Below, piece after piece: positions 47,365 through 56,497 of a stretch of DNA of 64,000 nucleotides. The stretch is from contig NZ_SCML01000025.1 in NCBI RefSeq assembly GCF_005503365.1, positions 1 to 64,000 on the forward strand. The letters run 5' to 3'. The notes beneath the pieces are model-generated. The model did no database searches. It saw nothing but the letters and a program-made list of their open reading frames with translations, and was not told the origin of the DNA. Numbering within the stretch: the stretch's first letter is position 1; each line of letters begins with the position of its first letter. This stretch comes from Hydrogenophaga sp. 2FB. Lineage in GTDB: Bacteria > Pseudomonadota > Gammaproteobacteria > Burkholderiales > Burkholderiaceae_C. A program made the position numbers and the translations under genes.

Positions 47365-48275
47365 GGCGTTTCCTTCAGCCAGTAGCCCGGCCTTGCGTAG
47401 ATCTTTTTCAAATGGTCGATGAAGAAGCGCACCTTCGCGGGCAGATGCCGCTGCTGCGGGTACACCGCCAGGATGTCGTAGGCGGGCAGGGCGAAGTCGT
47501 CGAGCACGGTCACCAGTTCACCGCGCAGCAACTGCGCCTGGATCTCCCAGGTGGATCGCCAGCCCAGGCCCAGGCCTTCGCTGGCCCAGCGCTGCAGCAG
47601 TTCGCCGTCGTTGCAGTCCAGGTTGCCGTCCACCCGCACCGTCACGGTCTTGCCGTCCTGCAGGAAGTACCAGCCGCGCTGTTGCCCGCCTTGCAGGTTG
47701 AATGCCAGGCAGTTGTGGTCCTTGAGGTCGTCGAGCGTTTTCGGCGTGCCATGTTTGCGGAAGTAGGCCGGCGTGCCGCAGACCACGCGCTGGTTGGTGG
47801 CGAGCTTGATGGCGACGAAGTTGGGGTCGATCGCGCCGCCGATGCGCAGGCCGACGTCGTAGCCCTCGCGCACCAGGTCGACCACGCGGTCGGTGAGGTT
47901 GAACGAAATCTTCACCTCGGGGTTGGCCTTGAGAAACGCGCTGGCGTGCGGCGCCACGTGCAAGCGCCCGAAGGCCGCCGGCGCCGACACCACCAGGTGG
48001 CCGCTGGCGCGGTGCTTCTGCGACGACACCGCCGCCTCGGCCTGCGACCACTGCGCCAGCAGCACGCGGCACTCGTCGAGAAAGCCCGCGCCTTGCTCGG
48101 TGAGCGCGAGCCGGCGCGTGGAGCGGTGGATGAGCTGCGTGCCGAGGCGACGTTCCAGCGCGTCGATGCGCCGACCCATCATCACCGGGGTGATGCCCTC
48201 GTGCAGCGCGGCCGCGGCCAGGCTGCCGTGCTCCATCACCATCACGAAGGCCTCGATTTCCTTGAAGCGGTCCAT
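47361..48275 (-). CDS. LysR family transcriptional regulator
   Basis: 304-residue regulator with N-terminal winged helix ([38 protein letters not shown] in parts; residues 4-40) and effector domain ([35 protein letters not shown]). First gene of a two-gene unit with the deaminase and divergent from gcl, from which it is 137 bp away. It probably controls gcl-hyi-glxR and perhaps the deaminase. Confidence 0.9.
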   Translation of the reverse strand: MDRFKEIEAFVMVMEHGSLAAAALHEGITPVMMGRRIDALERRLGTQLIHRSTRRLALTEQGAGFLDECRVLLAQWSQAEAAVSSQKHRASGHLVVSAPAAFGRLHVAPHASAFLKANPEVKISFNLTDRVVDLVREGYDVGLRIGGAIDPNFVAIKLATNQRVVCGTPAYFRKHGTPKTLDDLKDHNCLAFNLQGGQQRGWYFLQDGKTVTVRVDGNLDCNDGELLQRWASEGLGLGWRSTWEIQAQLLRGELVTVLDDFALPAYDILAVYPQQRHLPAKVRFFIDHLKKIYARPGYWLKETP

Positions 48276-48304
48276 GGGTGCATGTTAACGCTGGAGCGCC
48301 GCCG

Positions 48305-48327
48305 ATTCCATACCCAAAGTATCGAAT
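48305..48327. promoter_or_regulatory. LysR-type dyad between regulator and gcl
   Basis: ATTCCATAC and GTATCGAAT are 9-bp arms, matching at 8 positions, around a CCAAA spacer. It contains the ATAC-N5-GTAT core of a T-N11-A LysR box. Two AGCATGGG words 20 bp apart follow nearer gcl (48353-48380). Confidence 0.5.
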
Positions 48328-48412
48328 CAACGTACCGCCATGGGCATTCTCAAGAGCATGGGTTCTCCCTAGCATGGGAGCCAGTCCATCAACCTCGGTA
48401 AGGAATCGCATC

Positions 48413-50200
48413 ATGGCCCGTATGACCGCAGCGCAAGCCGCTATCTGTGTGCTGGAGAAGGAAGGCATTTCGCAGGCATTCGGCGTGCCCGGCGCCGCCA
48501 TCAACCCGTTCTACGCAGCGATGCGCCAGCGCGGCAGCATCTCGCACATCCTCGCGCGGCACGTGGAAGCCGCCTCGCACATGGCCGAGGGCTACACCCG
48601 CGCGCGTGCCGGCAACATCGGCCTGTGCATCGGCACCAGTGGCCCGGCGGGCACCGACATGATCACCGGCCTGTATTCCGCGCAGGCCGATTCGATCCCC
48701 ATCCTCTGCGTCACCGGCCAGGCGCCGCGCGCGCGGCTCTACAAGGAAGACTTCCAGGCCGTCGACATCGAAAGCATCGCCAAGCCGGTCACCAAGTGGG
48801 CGGTGACGGTGCGCGAGCCCGCGCTGGTGCCACGCGTGTTCCAGCAGGCCTTTCACCTCATGCGCTCGGGCCGCCCGGGGCCGGTGCTGATCGACTTGCC
48901 GTTCGACGTGCAGATGGCCGAGATCGAGTTCGACCCGGACACCTACGAACCGCTGCCGGTCTACAAGCCGAGCGCGAGCCGCAAGCAGATCGAGAAGGCG
49001 CTGGACATGCTCGCCGCGTCCACCAAGCCGCTGATCGTGGCCGGTGGCGGCATCATCAACGCCGACGCGTCCGACCTGCTGGTGGAATTCGCCGAACTCA
49101 CCGGCGTGCCGGTGATCCCCACGCTCATGGGCTGGGGCACGATTCCGGATGACCACGCGCTCATGGCCGGCATGGTGGGCCTGCAGACCAGCCACCGCTA
49201 TGGCAACGCGACCCTGCTCGCGAGCGACTTCGTGCTGGGCATCGGCAACCGCTGGGCCAACCGCCACACCGGCTCGGTCGAGACCTACACCCAGGGTCGC
49301 AAGTTTGTTCACGTGGACATCGAGCCCACGCAGATCGGGCGTGTGTTCGACCCGGACTTCGGCATCGTCTCCGACGCGAAGGCCGCGCTCGAACTCTTCG
49401 TGCAGGTGGCGCGCGAGCGCAAGGCCGCGGGCCACTGGCCGAGCTATGCGAACTGGGTCGGTCGCTGCGCCGAGCGCAAGCGCCTCATGCTGCGCAAGAC
49501 GCACTTCGAGCAGATCCCGATGAAGCCGCACCGCGTGTACGAAGAGATGAACCAGGTGTTCGGCCGCGACACGATTTACGTGAGCACCATCGGCCTGTCG
49601 CAGATCGCGGGCGCGCAGTTCCTGCACGTCTACGGTCCGCGCCAGTGGATCAACTGCGGCCAGGCCGGCCCGCTGGGCTGGACGCTGCCGGCCGCGCTCG
49701 GCGTGGTCGCGTCCGACCCGACCAAGCCCGTGGTGGCGCTCTCGGGCGACTACGACTTCCAGTTCCTGATCGAAGAACTCGCGGTCGGCGCGCAGTTCCG
49801 CCTGCCCTATGTGCACGTGCTGGTGAACAACTCGTACCTCGGCCTCATCCGCCAGAGCCAGCGCGGCTTCGACATGGACTACTGCGTGCAGCTCGCGTTC
49901 GAGAACCAGAACATGGACGAGGGCGCGGGCGAGCTGCGCGGCTATGGCGTGGACCACGTGGCCGTGGTCGAAGGCCTGGGCTGCAAGGCGCTGCGCGTGA
50001 CCGACCCCGAGAAGCTGCAGGACGCCTTCCGCCAGGCACAACAACTCGCCGCGTTGCACCGCGTGCCGGTGGTGGTGGAATGCATACTGGAACGTGTGAC
50101 CAACATCGCCATGGGCACGGAGATCGACAAGATCAATGAATTCGAAGCCATCGACTGCCGCGCCCCGCAGGGCCTGGAAACCGTTGGCCTGCTGGATTGA
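48413..50200 (+). CDS. gcl: Glyoxylate carboligase
   Basis: 595-residue thiamin-diphosphate enzyme that joins two glyoxylates into tartronate semialdehyde plus CO2. The active site [12 protein letters not shown] has V51 where other TPP enzymes carry a glutamate, a mark of Gcl. The TPP motif begins at GDYDFQF (about 445) and ends in VNNSYLGL. First gene of gcl-hyi-glxR; hyi begins 28 bp later. Cytosolic. Divergent from a LysR regulator. Confidence 0.97.
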   Translation: MARMTAAQAAICVLEKEGISQAFGVPGAAINPFYAAMRQRGSISHILARHVEAASHMAEGYTRARAGNIGLCIGTSGPAGTDMITGLYSAQADSIPILCVTGQAPRARLYKEDFQAVDIESIAKPVTKWAVTVREPALVPRVFQQAFHLMRSGRPGPVLIDLPFDVQMAEIEFDPDTYEPLPVYKPSASRKQIEKALDMLAASTKPLIVAGGGIINADASDLLVEFAELTGVPVIPTLMGWGTIPDDHALMAGMVGLQTSHRYGNATLLASDFVLGIGNRWANRHTGSVETYTQGRKFVHVDIEPTQIGRVFDPDFGIVSDAKAALELFVQVARERKAAGHWPSYANWVGRCAERKRLMLRKTHFEQIPMKPHRVYEEMNQVFGRDTIYVSTIGLSQIAGAQFLHVYGPRQWINCGQAGPLGWTLPAALGVVASDPTKPVVALSGDYDFQFLIEELAVGAQFRLPYVHVLVNNSYLGLIRQSQRGFDMDYCVQLAFENQNMDEGAGELRGYGVDHVAVVEGLGCKALRVTDPEKLQDAFRQAQQLAALHRVPVVVECILERVTNIAMGTEIDKINEFEAIDCRAPQGLETVGLLD

Positions 50201-50228
50201 TCGCCCACCACCACAAGGACACCACACC

Positions 50229-51047
50229 ATGCCGCAATTCGCCGCCAACCTCTCCATGCTCTGGAACGAGCTGCCGTTCCTCGACCGTTTTGCCGCCGCC
50301 GAGCGCGCCGGCTTCAAGGCCGTGGAGTTCCTGTTTCCCTACGACTTCACGGCCGACGAGATCGCGCAGCGCCTGCGGCAACACCAGCTGAAACTGGTGT
50401 TGCACAACATGCCCGCCGGCGACTGGGCCGCGGGCGAGCGCGGCACGGCCTCGTGGCCCGGCCGCGAAGTCGAGTTCCACGCGGGCGTGGCGAAGGCCTT
50501 GCAATACGCCACCGCCCTCGGCACACCGAACCTGCACTGCATGGCCGGCATTCCACCGAAAGGCGTGAGCGAAGCGCAGGCACGCGCCACGCTGGTGAGC
50601 AACCTGCGCTTCGCGGCGGCGGAGGCACAACGCCATGGCATTCGCCTGCTGCTGGAACCCATCAACCATTTCGACATGCCCGGCTTCTTCATCAACCGTC
50701 CGCGCCAGGCGATTGCGCTGATGGACGAGGTGGGGTCTGACAACCTCTTCCTGCAGTACGACATCTACCACGCGCAGCGCATGGAAGGCGAACTGGCCAA
50801 CACCATCAAGGACCTGCTGCCGCGCATCGCGCACATGCAACTGGCCGACACGCCCGGGCGCCACGAACCGGGCACCGGTGAAATCCACTACCGCTACCTG
50901 TTCGACACCATCGACGCGCTGGGCTACCGCGGCCACATCGGCCTCGAATACAAGCCGCGCGACGGCGGCCCCGGTGGCACCGACAAGGGTCTCGTCTGGC
51001 TGGCCGAGCATGGCCACGCGCTGGAACTGCAAGGAGAGCCGGCATGA
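50229..51047 (+). CDS. hyi: Hydroxypyruvate isomerase
   Basis: 272-residue TIM-barrel enzyme converting hydroxypyruvate and tartronate semialdehyde. Typical strings: FAANLSMLWNELPFLDRF, EFLFPYDF, LLLEPINHFDMPGFFI (metal-binding glutamate), QYDIYHAQRMEG and IGLEYKPRDG. Second gene of the glyoxylate operon; its stop overlaps the glxR start (ATGA). Confidence 0.95.
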   Translation: MPQFAANLSMLWNELPFLDRFAAAERAGFKAVEFLFPYDFTADEIAQRLRQHQLKLVLHNMPAGDWAAGERGTASWPGREVEFHAGVAKALQYATALGTPNLHCMAGIPPKGVSEAQARATLVSNLRFAAAEAQRHGIRLLLEPINHFDMPGFFINRPRQAIALMDEVGSDNLFLQYDIYHAQRMEGELANTIKDLLPRIAHMQLADTPGRHEPGTGEIHYRYLFDTIDALGYRGHIGLEYKPRDGGPGGTDKGLVWLAEHGHALELQGEPA

Positions 51048-51952
51048 CGAAGAACGGACTCAAGGTCGGCTTCATTGGCCTGGGCATCATGGGCGCGCCC
51101 ATGGCGCTGAACCTGCTCAAGGCGGGCAACGCCCTGTTCGTGGCGAGCCGCGGCAAAGTGCCCGAGGCCTTTGCGCAGGAGGGCGCGACGATCTGCACCA
51201 ACGCCACCGAGGTGGCCAGGCGCGCCGACATCGTGGTCATCATGGTGCCCGACACACCGCATGTGGAAGACGTGCTGTTCGGCGAGACCGGTGTGGCCAA
51301 GGGGTTGAGCGCGGGCAAGCTGGTGATCGACATGAGTTCGATCAGCCCGATGGCGACCAAGACGTTTGCGCAGAAGATCAACGCGCTGGGTTGTGACTAC
51401 CTCGACGCGCCGGTGAGTGGCGGCGAGGTGGGCGCGAAGGCCGCGAGCCTGACCATCATGGTGGGTGGGCCGCAGGCCGCGTTCGACCGGGCGCAACCCT
51501 TGTTCGCCGCCATGGGCAAGAACATCACGCTCGTGGGCGGTAATGGCGATGGGCAGACCACCAAGGTGGCGAACCAGATCATCGTGGCGCTCAACATCGA
51601 GGCGGTGGCCGAGGCGCTGCTGTTCGCCAGCAAGGCGGGTGCGGACCCGGCAAAGGTGCGGCAGGCACTCATGGGCGGCTTCGCGGCCAGCCGCATCCTG
51701 GAGGTGCACGGCGATCGCATGATCCAGCGCACGTTCAACCCGGGTTTTCGCATCGAGCTGCACCAGAAGGATTTGAACCTGGCGTTGCAAGGGGCGAAGG
51801 AGCTGGGGGTGAGCTTGCCGCATACCGCGAGTGCGGCGCAGCTGATGCAAAGCTGCGCGGCCAACGGCATGGCGGGGCTGGACCACTCCGCGCTGTGTCG
51901 CAGCCTGGAGCTGATGGCCGACCACCCCATCGCCGCGGACCCGGTGGCCTGA
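51044..51952 (+). CDS. glxR: 2-hydroxy-3-oxopropionate (tartronate semialdehyde) reductase
   Basis: 302-residue beta-hydroxyacid dehydrogenase that reduces tartronate semialdehyde to D-glycerate with NADH. The Rossmann motif GFIGLGIMG is at 9-17, the substrate motif DAPVSGGEVGAK near 125, and the catalytic lysine lies in GQTTKVANQ (about 171). Third gene of the glyoxylate operon. No glycerate kinase follows in the window, so that step is elsewhere. Confidence 0.95.
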   Translation: MTKNGLKVGFIGLGIMGAPMALNLLKAGNALFVASRGKVPEAFAQEGATICTNATEVARRADIVVIMVPDTPHVEDVLFGETGVAKGLSAGKLVIDMSSISPMATKTFAQKINALGCDYLDAPVSGGEVGAKAASLTIMVGGPQAAFDRAQPLFAAMGKNITLVGGNGDGQTTKVANQIIVALNIEAVAEALLFASKAGADPAKVRQALMGGFAASRILEVHGDRMIQRTFNPGFRIELHQKDLNLALQGAKELGVSLPHTASAAQLMQSCAANGMAGLDHSALCRSLELMADHPIAADPVA

Positions 51953-52034
51953 GGAGCCTGGCCCCTCGGCCAAAAAGCGGGGGGATCGGGAGCGGACGCC
52001 GCGTGTGGGCGGGCTTGTGCTGAATAATGCCCCG

Positions 52035-53618
52035 ATGCCCGCGCCATCCACATCCATCTGGAGTCCCCTTCGCCAACCCGCCTTTCGGGGCCTGTGGATC
52101 TGCGGGGCGGTCTTCTTCATCGGCAACGGCATGCAGACCATGGCGGCGGCCTGGCTCATGGTCGAGCTCAGCGGGTCGTCGTTTCTCGCGGCATTGGTGC
52201 AGACGGCGGTGTTCCTCCCCATGTTCCTGCTGGCGCTGCCCGCCGGTGTGCTGGCCGACACCACCGACCGCCGCCGTCTGATTTCCGGCGCGCTGATCGC
52301 GCAGGCGGTCGCCAGCCTGCTCCTGGCCCTGCTGGTGCTCGCCGGCAAAGGCGGCCCGGCCTCGGTGCTGTTCCTGGTGTTCGCCTGCGGCTGCTGCACG
52401 GCGGTGCTCACGCCGGCGTGGAACTCCTCGGTGGTCGATCCGGTGCCGCGCGGCGAATGGCCGCAGGCCATCACCGCCATCGGCATCGCCTACAACGCCG
52501 CGCGTGCCATCGGACCCACCCTGGCCGGCCTGCTGTTCGCGCGGCTGGGCGCGGGCTGGGTGTTCGTCGTCGCCGTCGGGACCACGGCGGTGATGTGGAC
52601 GGCCATCCGCCGCTGGCCGCCGCGCGCGCACCCGCCCTCGTCGCTGCCGCCCGAGCGCCTGTGGGGCGGCACGCTCAGCGGCCTGCGCTTTGCCTGGCAC
52701 TCGCGCATCATCCTCGCGCAGCTGGTGCGGGTGATGGCCTTCAGCGCCGCCGGCGCCGCGCTGTGGGCGCTGCTGCCGGTGATCGCGCAGCGCCAGCTCG
52801 GCACGGGCGCCGAAGGCTTCGGCCTGCTCATGGGCTGCCTGGGCACCGGCGCCGTGGCCTCGGGCCTGGTCATTGGCCGCCTGCGCGCGCGCTTTGCGCT
52901 CGATCTCCTCGTGGCCATCAGCTGCGTGGTCTTTGCCGCCGTCATGCTGATCGCGGCCTGGGTGCGCGTGCCGGTGGTGGTCTACGTGGCCATGACCTTC
53001 GGTGGCGCGGCCTGGATGGCGACCATGTCCACCATCAACACCGCCACGCAAGCCAGCGCGCCGCCGTGGGTGCGCTCGCGCGCCGTGGCCATGCACATCC
53101 TCTCCGCCCTGGGCGCGTTTGCCATCGGCTCGGCCTTCTGGGGCGCGGTGTCCGACATCGTTGGCCTGAGCGCCGCGCTGGTGGCGGCGGCCGTGGTCAT
53201 GGCCGCCGGCCTGCTGCTGGTGCGCCCGTTTCCCCTGCGCGTGGGAGGCGACCAGGAGGTGACCCAAGGCACGCCCTGGGACGAGCTGTTCATCGAAGAC
53301 GAACCCAACCCCGAGGCCGGCCCGATCGCGGTGGAGGTGGGCTACCGCATCCGCCCGGGCGTGGACAGCGCGTTTCTCGACACCATCGCCCAGATGAAGG
53401 CCCCGCGACGGCGTGATGGCGCCACCTTCTGGCGTGTCTACAAGGACCTGGGCGAGCCCTCGCGGTATGTCGAGCGCTTCATCGTCACCTCATGGGCCGA
53501 CTACCTGCACCAGCGCGCCCGCGCCACCGTGGCCGACCGCGCGATCGAGGCCGAGGTGCGCGCGTTTCTGCCCGAGGGCGAGAGTGCGCGCATGTCGCAC
53601 TACATTGCGGAGCGATAG
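52035..53618 (+). CDS. MFS exporter (MFS_3/EntS type) with C-terminal ABM-like domain
   Basis: 527 residues. The first 400 form a twelve-helix transporter of the MFS_3 'transmembrane secretion effector' group, with the ADTTDRRRLI loop after helix 2. Residues 420-527 form a soluble domain (VEVGYRIRPGVDSAFLDTI, RRRDGATFWRVYKD, ERFIVTSWADYLHQ) like the ABM ferredoxin-like fold. That tail is known in part of the family. Substrate unknown; relatives export siderophores or drugs. Stands alone, 82 bp after glxR. Confidence 0.85.
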   Translation: MPAPSTSIWSPLRQPAFRGLWICGAVFFIGNGMQTMAAAWLMVELSGSSFLAALVQTAVFLPMFLLALPAGVLADTTDRRRLISGALIAQAVASLLLALLVLAGKGGPASVLFLVFACGCCTAVLTPAWNSSVVDPVPRGEWPQAITAIGIAYNAARAIGPTLAGLLFARLGAGWVFVVAVGTTAVMWTAIRRWPPRAHPPSSLPPERLWGGTLSGLRFAWHSRIILAQLVRVMAFSAAGAALWALLPVIAQRQLGTGAEGFGLLMGCLGTGAVASGLVIGRLRARFALDLLVAISCVVFAAVMLIAAWVRVPVVVYVAMTFGGAAWMATMSTINTATQASAPPWVRSRAVAMHILSALGAFAIGSAFWGAVSDIVGLSAALVAAAVVMAAGLLLVRPFPLRVGGDQEVTQGTPWDELFIEDEPNPEAGPIAVEVGYRIRPGVDSAFLDTIAQMKAPRRRDGATFWRVYKDLGEPSRYVERFIVTSWADYLHQRARATVADRAIEAEVRAFLPEGESARMSHYIAER

Positions 53619-53645
53619 CATCGGCCGCCGCACCAGGAGCATGCC

Positions 53646-54206
53646 ATGCGACCCCTTCGGTATTCCATCAACGTCACGCTGGACGGGTGCATCGACCACC
53701 ACGCCATGGTCCCGGACGACGAATTGCACCGTCACGCGACCGAGACCCTCGCGCGTGCCGATGCGCTGCTCTTCGGCCGCGTGATGTACAAGATGATGGA
53801 GGGCGCGTGGCGGGTGCCGGCGCGGACCGGCGAGAAGCCCGACTGGATGGTGCCCTGGATGGAGCCTTTCGCCCGAACCATCGACGCGGCGAAGAAGTAC
53901 GTCGTGTCCAGCACCCTGGACGAGGTCGACTGGAACGCGGAACTGTTGCGCGGGGATCTGGCGAATGCTGTGCAACGCCTCAAGCAGGCGCCGGGCCAGG
54001 GGCTGTACGTGGCCGGCGTGCAACTCCCGCTGGCGCTGACGGAGCTGGGGCTGATCGATGAATACGAGTTCGTGGTGCACCCACGGCTCGCGGGCCATGG
54101 GCCCACGTTGTTTGCGGGACTCTCGAAGCCCGTCGATTTGAAGCTGGTTGGCCGGCACGAATTCCGCTCGGGCGCGGTGGCGATGCGGTATGAGCCGAAA
54201 CGCTAG
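53646..54206 (+). CDS. Dihydrofolate reductase/RibD C-terminal family protein
   Basis: 186-residue protein of the DHFR-like RibD_C family (YyaP/YwjB type). Matches: RYSINVTLDGCID at the N-terminus, ADALLFGRVMYKMMEG, and YVAGVQLPLALTELGLIDEYEF where NADPH-binding residues lie. True folate reduction is unlikely; function unknown. 27 bp after the MFS gene in the same direction, so possibly co-transcribed. Confidence 0.85.
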   Translation: MRPLRYSINVTLDGCIDHHAMVPDDELHRHATETLARADALLFGRVMYKMMEGAWRVPARTGEKPDWMVPWMEPFARTIDAAKKYVVSSTLDEVDWNAELLRGDLANAVQRLKQAPGQGLYVAGVQLPLALTELGLIDEYEFVVHPRLAGHGPTLFAGLSKPVDLKLVGRHEFRSGAVAMRYEPKR

Positions 54207-54229
54207 CCGTGCCCCCGCGGGGCGTGGAC

Positions 54230-54472
54230 TTACTGACCCAGTTGCACCAGTGCCGCCTGCAGCCCGCTCAGGCCGCCCACGCGTTGGTCGTTGATGAAGA
54301 TCTGCGGCATCTGCCGCACCGACGGGCCGCACTTTTCGTAGAACGCCAGGCGTTCGGTCTCGTCGTCGATCTTGATTTCCTCGAACGGCAGCGAGCGGGA
54401 CTTGAGCAGCATCTTGGCCGACTCGCATTGCGGGCAGGCGGACTTGGAATAGACGGTAATTTTGAGTGACAT
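54230..54472 (-). CDS. Glutaredoxin
   Basis: 80-residue thioredoxin-fold protein with the redox pair C13-P-Q-C16 in YSKSACPQCESAK. VRQMPQIFIND gives the cis-proline loop and GGLSGLQAAL the glutathione-site Gly-Gly. A monothiol step or full dithiol exchange with glutathione is possible. Tail to tail with the DHFR-like gene and divergent from the TauE gene. Confidence 0.92.
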   Translation of the reverse strand: MSLKITVYSKSACPQCESAKMLLKSRSLPFEEIKIDDETERLAFYEKCGPSVRQMPQIFINDQRVGGLSGLQAALVQLGQ

Positions 54473-54567
54473 GGCGCCGAGTTTACGGCGTGCCGTTGCG
54501 CGCGCAGGTACAGTCCCCCGGATGATTCCACTTCCCTCGAAGGGGTGTCCGTTGACACCAAACACGC

Positions 54568-55314
54568 ATGACACCTGAACTCGCCTTGCTCGTGGTGGGC
54601 GCGGCCGTGGCCGGTTTTGTGCAGGGGCTCTCCGGTTTCGCCTTCGGCATGGTGGCCATGTCGTTCTGGGTCTGGGGCATCGAGCCGCGTGTGGCGGCGG
54701 TGATGGCGGTGTTCGGTTCCCTCACCGGACAGATCGTGGCGGTGGTGTCGAATCGGCGCGGGCTGCGCCTGTCCTCGCTCGCGCCGTTCCTGGTGGGCGG
54801 CGCGGTGGGCATTCCCTTCGGCATTGCCGTGCTGCCCCACCTCAACCCGGACCTCTTCAAGCTGGTGCTCGGCTGCGTGCTGGTGCTCTGGTGCCCGGTG
54901 ATGCTGTTCTCCTCGCGCCTCCCCAAAGTGACGGGCGGCGGGCGCCGGGCCGATGGCGTGGCCGGCGCGGCCGGCGGTTTCATGGGCGGCATTGGCGGGT
55001 TCACCGGCGTGGTGCCCACGCTGTGGTGCACGCTGCGCGGCTTGGCGAAAGACGAGCAACGCGCCATCATCCAGAATTTCAACCTCGCGGCCCTGGCGTG
55101 CACCATGCTGGGCTACGTGCTCACCGGCACCGTGACGCGCGACATGTGGGCGCTGCTGCCCTGGGTGGCGGCGGCCTTGCTCGTGCCGGTGTTGCTCGGT
55201 GCGCGCGTGTACGTGGGCTTGAGCGAAGCCGCGTTTCGCCAACTGGTGCTCACGCTGCTCAGCCTGTCCGGCGTGGCCATGCTGGTGTCCGCGGTGCCTC
55301 GCCTGCTTTCATGA
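54568..55314 (+). CDS. TauE/SafE family sulfite/anion exporter
   Basis: 248-residue membrane protein with seven to eight helices, TauE/SafE (UPF0721) type. Both halves show the family's GF-x-G pattern: AGFVQGLSGFAFGM near 14-27 and GGFMGGIGGFTGVV near 132-145. Exports sulfoacetate, sulfite or similar anions; the substrate here is unknown. 22 bp before a YCII gene. Confidence 0.9.
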   Translation: MTPELALLVVGAAVAGFVQGLSGFAFGMVAMSFWVWGIEPRVAAVMAVFGSLTGQIVAVVSNRRGLRLSSLAPFLVGGAVGIPFGIAVLPHLNPDLFKLVLGCVLVLWCPVMLFSSRLPKVTGGGRRADGVAGAAGGFMGGIGGFTGVVPTLWCTLRGLAKDEQRAIIQNFNLAALACTMLGYVLTGTVTRDMWALLPWVAAALLVPVLLGARVYVGLSEAAFRQLVLTLLSLSGVAMLVSAVPRLLS

Positions 55315-55336
55315 ACGAAGAAGGAGCTTGCATTCC

Positions 55337-55747
55337 ATGACGACCGATTCCAGCGCCGTGTCCGACTACCTCGTGCTCTCGCGCGGCCAGTGGGACGCCG
55401 ACGCATCCACCGAAGACATTCAGCAAGCGATCGACGATTTCTACACCTGGCACGACCAGCTCGTGGCCGCGGGCAAGATGAAAAGCGGCCAGCGCCTGGC
55501 CACGCCGGCCCGGCTGGTCACGCGCCAGGGCGTGATCGACGGCCCCTTCACCGAAGCCAAGGAAATCGTCGGCGGCTACTGGTTCTTCGTGGCCAGCAGC
55601 CTGGAAGAGGCCACCGCGCTGGCCGCGCAAAACCCCTGCATGGCCTTGGGCCTGCAGTTCGAGGTACGGCCGGTGGAGGACGAGCGCTGCAGCGCGCTCA
55701 GGGCGAGCTGCGAAACGCCGCCGGCCGCGCGCACGTCCGCCGCCTGA
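55337..55747 (+). CDS. YCII-related (DGPF) domain protein
   Basis: 136-residue YciI-like protein with the hallmark DGPFTEAKEIVGGYWFF (about 64-80). It overlaps the start of the following AAA ATPase by one base (TGATG), so the two are translated together. Function unknown; the second member of this family in the window. Confidence 0.85.
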   Translation: MTTDSSAVSDYLVLSRGQWDADASTEDIQQAIDDFYTWHDQLVAAGKMKSGQRLATPARLVTRQGVIDGPFTEAKEIVGGYWFFVASSLEEATALAAQNPCMALGLQFEVRPVEDERCSALRASCETPPAARTSAA

Positions 55748-56496
55748 TGCTGTCGTCGCAGTTCCTGCAGCGCATGAGCCTGCGGCGCGACCGCATCGAC
55801 GACTTCCAGCGCTACCCCTTCTGCCTGCCGGCGGTGCGCTCGCTCGACCAGCTGGATTTCCATCCCAAGGTCACCTTCTTCGTCGGCGAAAACGGCTCGG
55901 GCAAGTCGACACTGCTCGAAGCCATCGCCGTCTCGCTCGGCTTCAACGCCGAAGGCGGCAGCAAGAATTTCAACTTCAGCACCCGGCGTTCGCACTCGGA
56001 GTTGCACGAATACCTGCGCCTCGCCAAGGGCTTCAAGCGGCCGCGCACCGGCTACTTTCTGCGGGCCGAGAGTTTCTTCAACGTGGCCACCGAGATCGAG
56101 AACCTCGATGCGGAGCCGTCGTTCGGCCCGCCGGTGATCCATTCGTATGGCGGCCGTTCGCTGCACGAGCAGTCGCACGGCGAGTCGTTCCTGACCTTGC
56201 TCAACGAGCGCTTTGGCGGACAGGGGCTCTACATCCTGGACGAACCGGAAGCCGCGCTCTCGCCGCAGCGCCAGTTGGCGGTGCTCTCGCGCATCCACGA
56301 CCTGGTGAAGGATGGTTCGCAGTTCGTCATCGCCACCCACTCACCGCTGCTCATGGCCTACCCGGATGCGTGCATCTACCAATGCACGGCGGAGGGTGTA
56401 GCGCCGGTGGCCTATGAGGACACGGAGCACTTTCGCGTCACGCGCGATTTTCTGGCGAGCCCTGAGCGCATGTTGCGCGGGTTGCTGACGCGCTGA
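55747..56496 (+). CDS. AAA family ATPase, OLD/RecF-like
   Basis: 249-residue ATPase. Walker A GENGSGKST is at 48-56, an ABC-type signature SHGESFL at 143-149, Walker B LYILDEP at 161-167 and the switch histidine H198 in ATHSP. This is the short single-domain 'AAA_15/AAA_21' form without a TOPRIM nuclease, as seen in E. coli YbjD-like or YhcG-neighbour proteins. No phage-defence partner is adjacent. It is tied to the YCII gene by a TGATG overlap. Confidence 0.85.
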   Translation: MLSSQFLQRMSLRRDRIDDFQRYPFCLPAVRSLDQLDFHPKVTFFVGENGSGKSTLLEAIAVSLGFNAEGGSKNFNFSTRRSHSELHEYLRLAKGFKRPRTGYFLRAESFFNVATEIENLDAEPSFGPPVIHSYGGRSLHEQSHGESFLTLLNERFGGQGLYILDEPEAALSPQRQLAVLSRIHDLVKDGSQFVIATHSPLLMAYPDACIYQCTAEGVAPVAYEDTEHFRVTRDFLASPERMLRGLLTR

Positions 56497-56497
56497 G

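Noticed and set aside
55747..56496. AAA ATPase as part of a Gabija, Septu or similar phage-defence system
   Set aside because: No UvrD-like helicase, HNH nuclease or TOPRIM domain is adjacent, so the assignment has no support.
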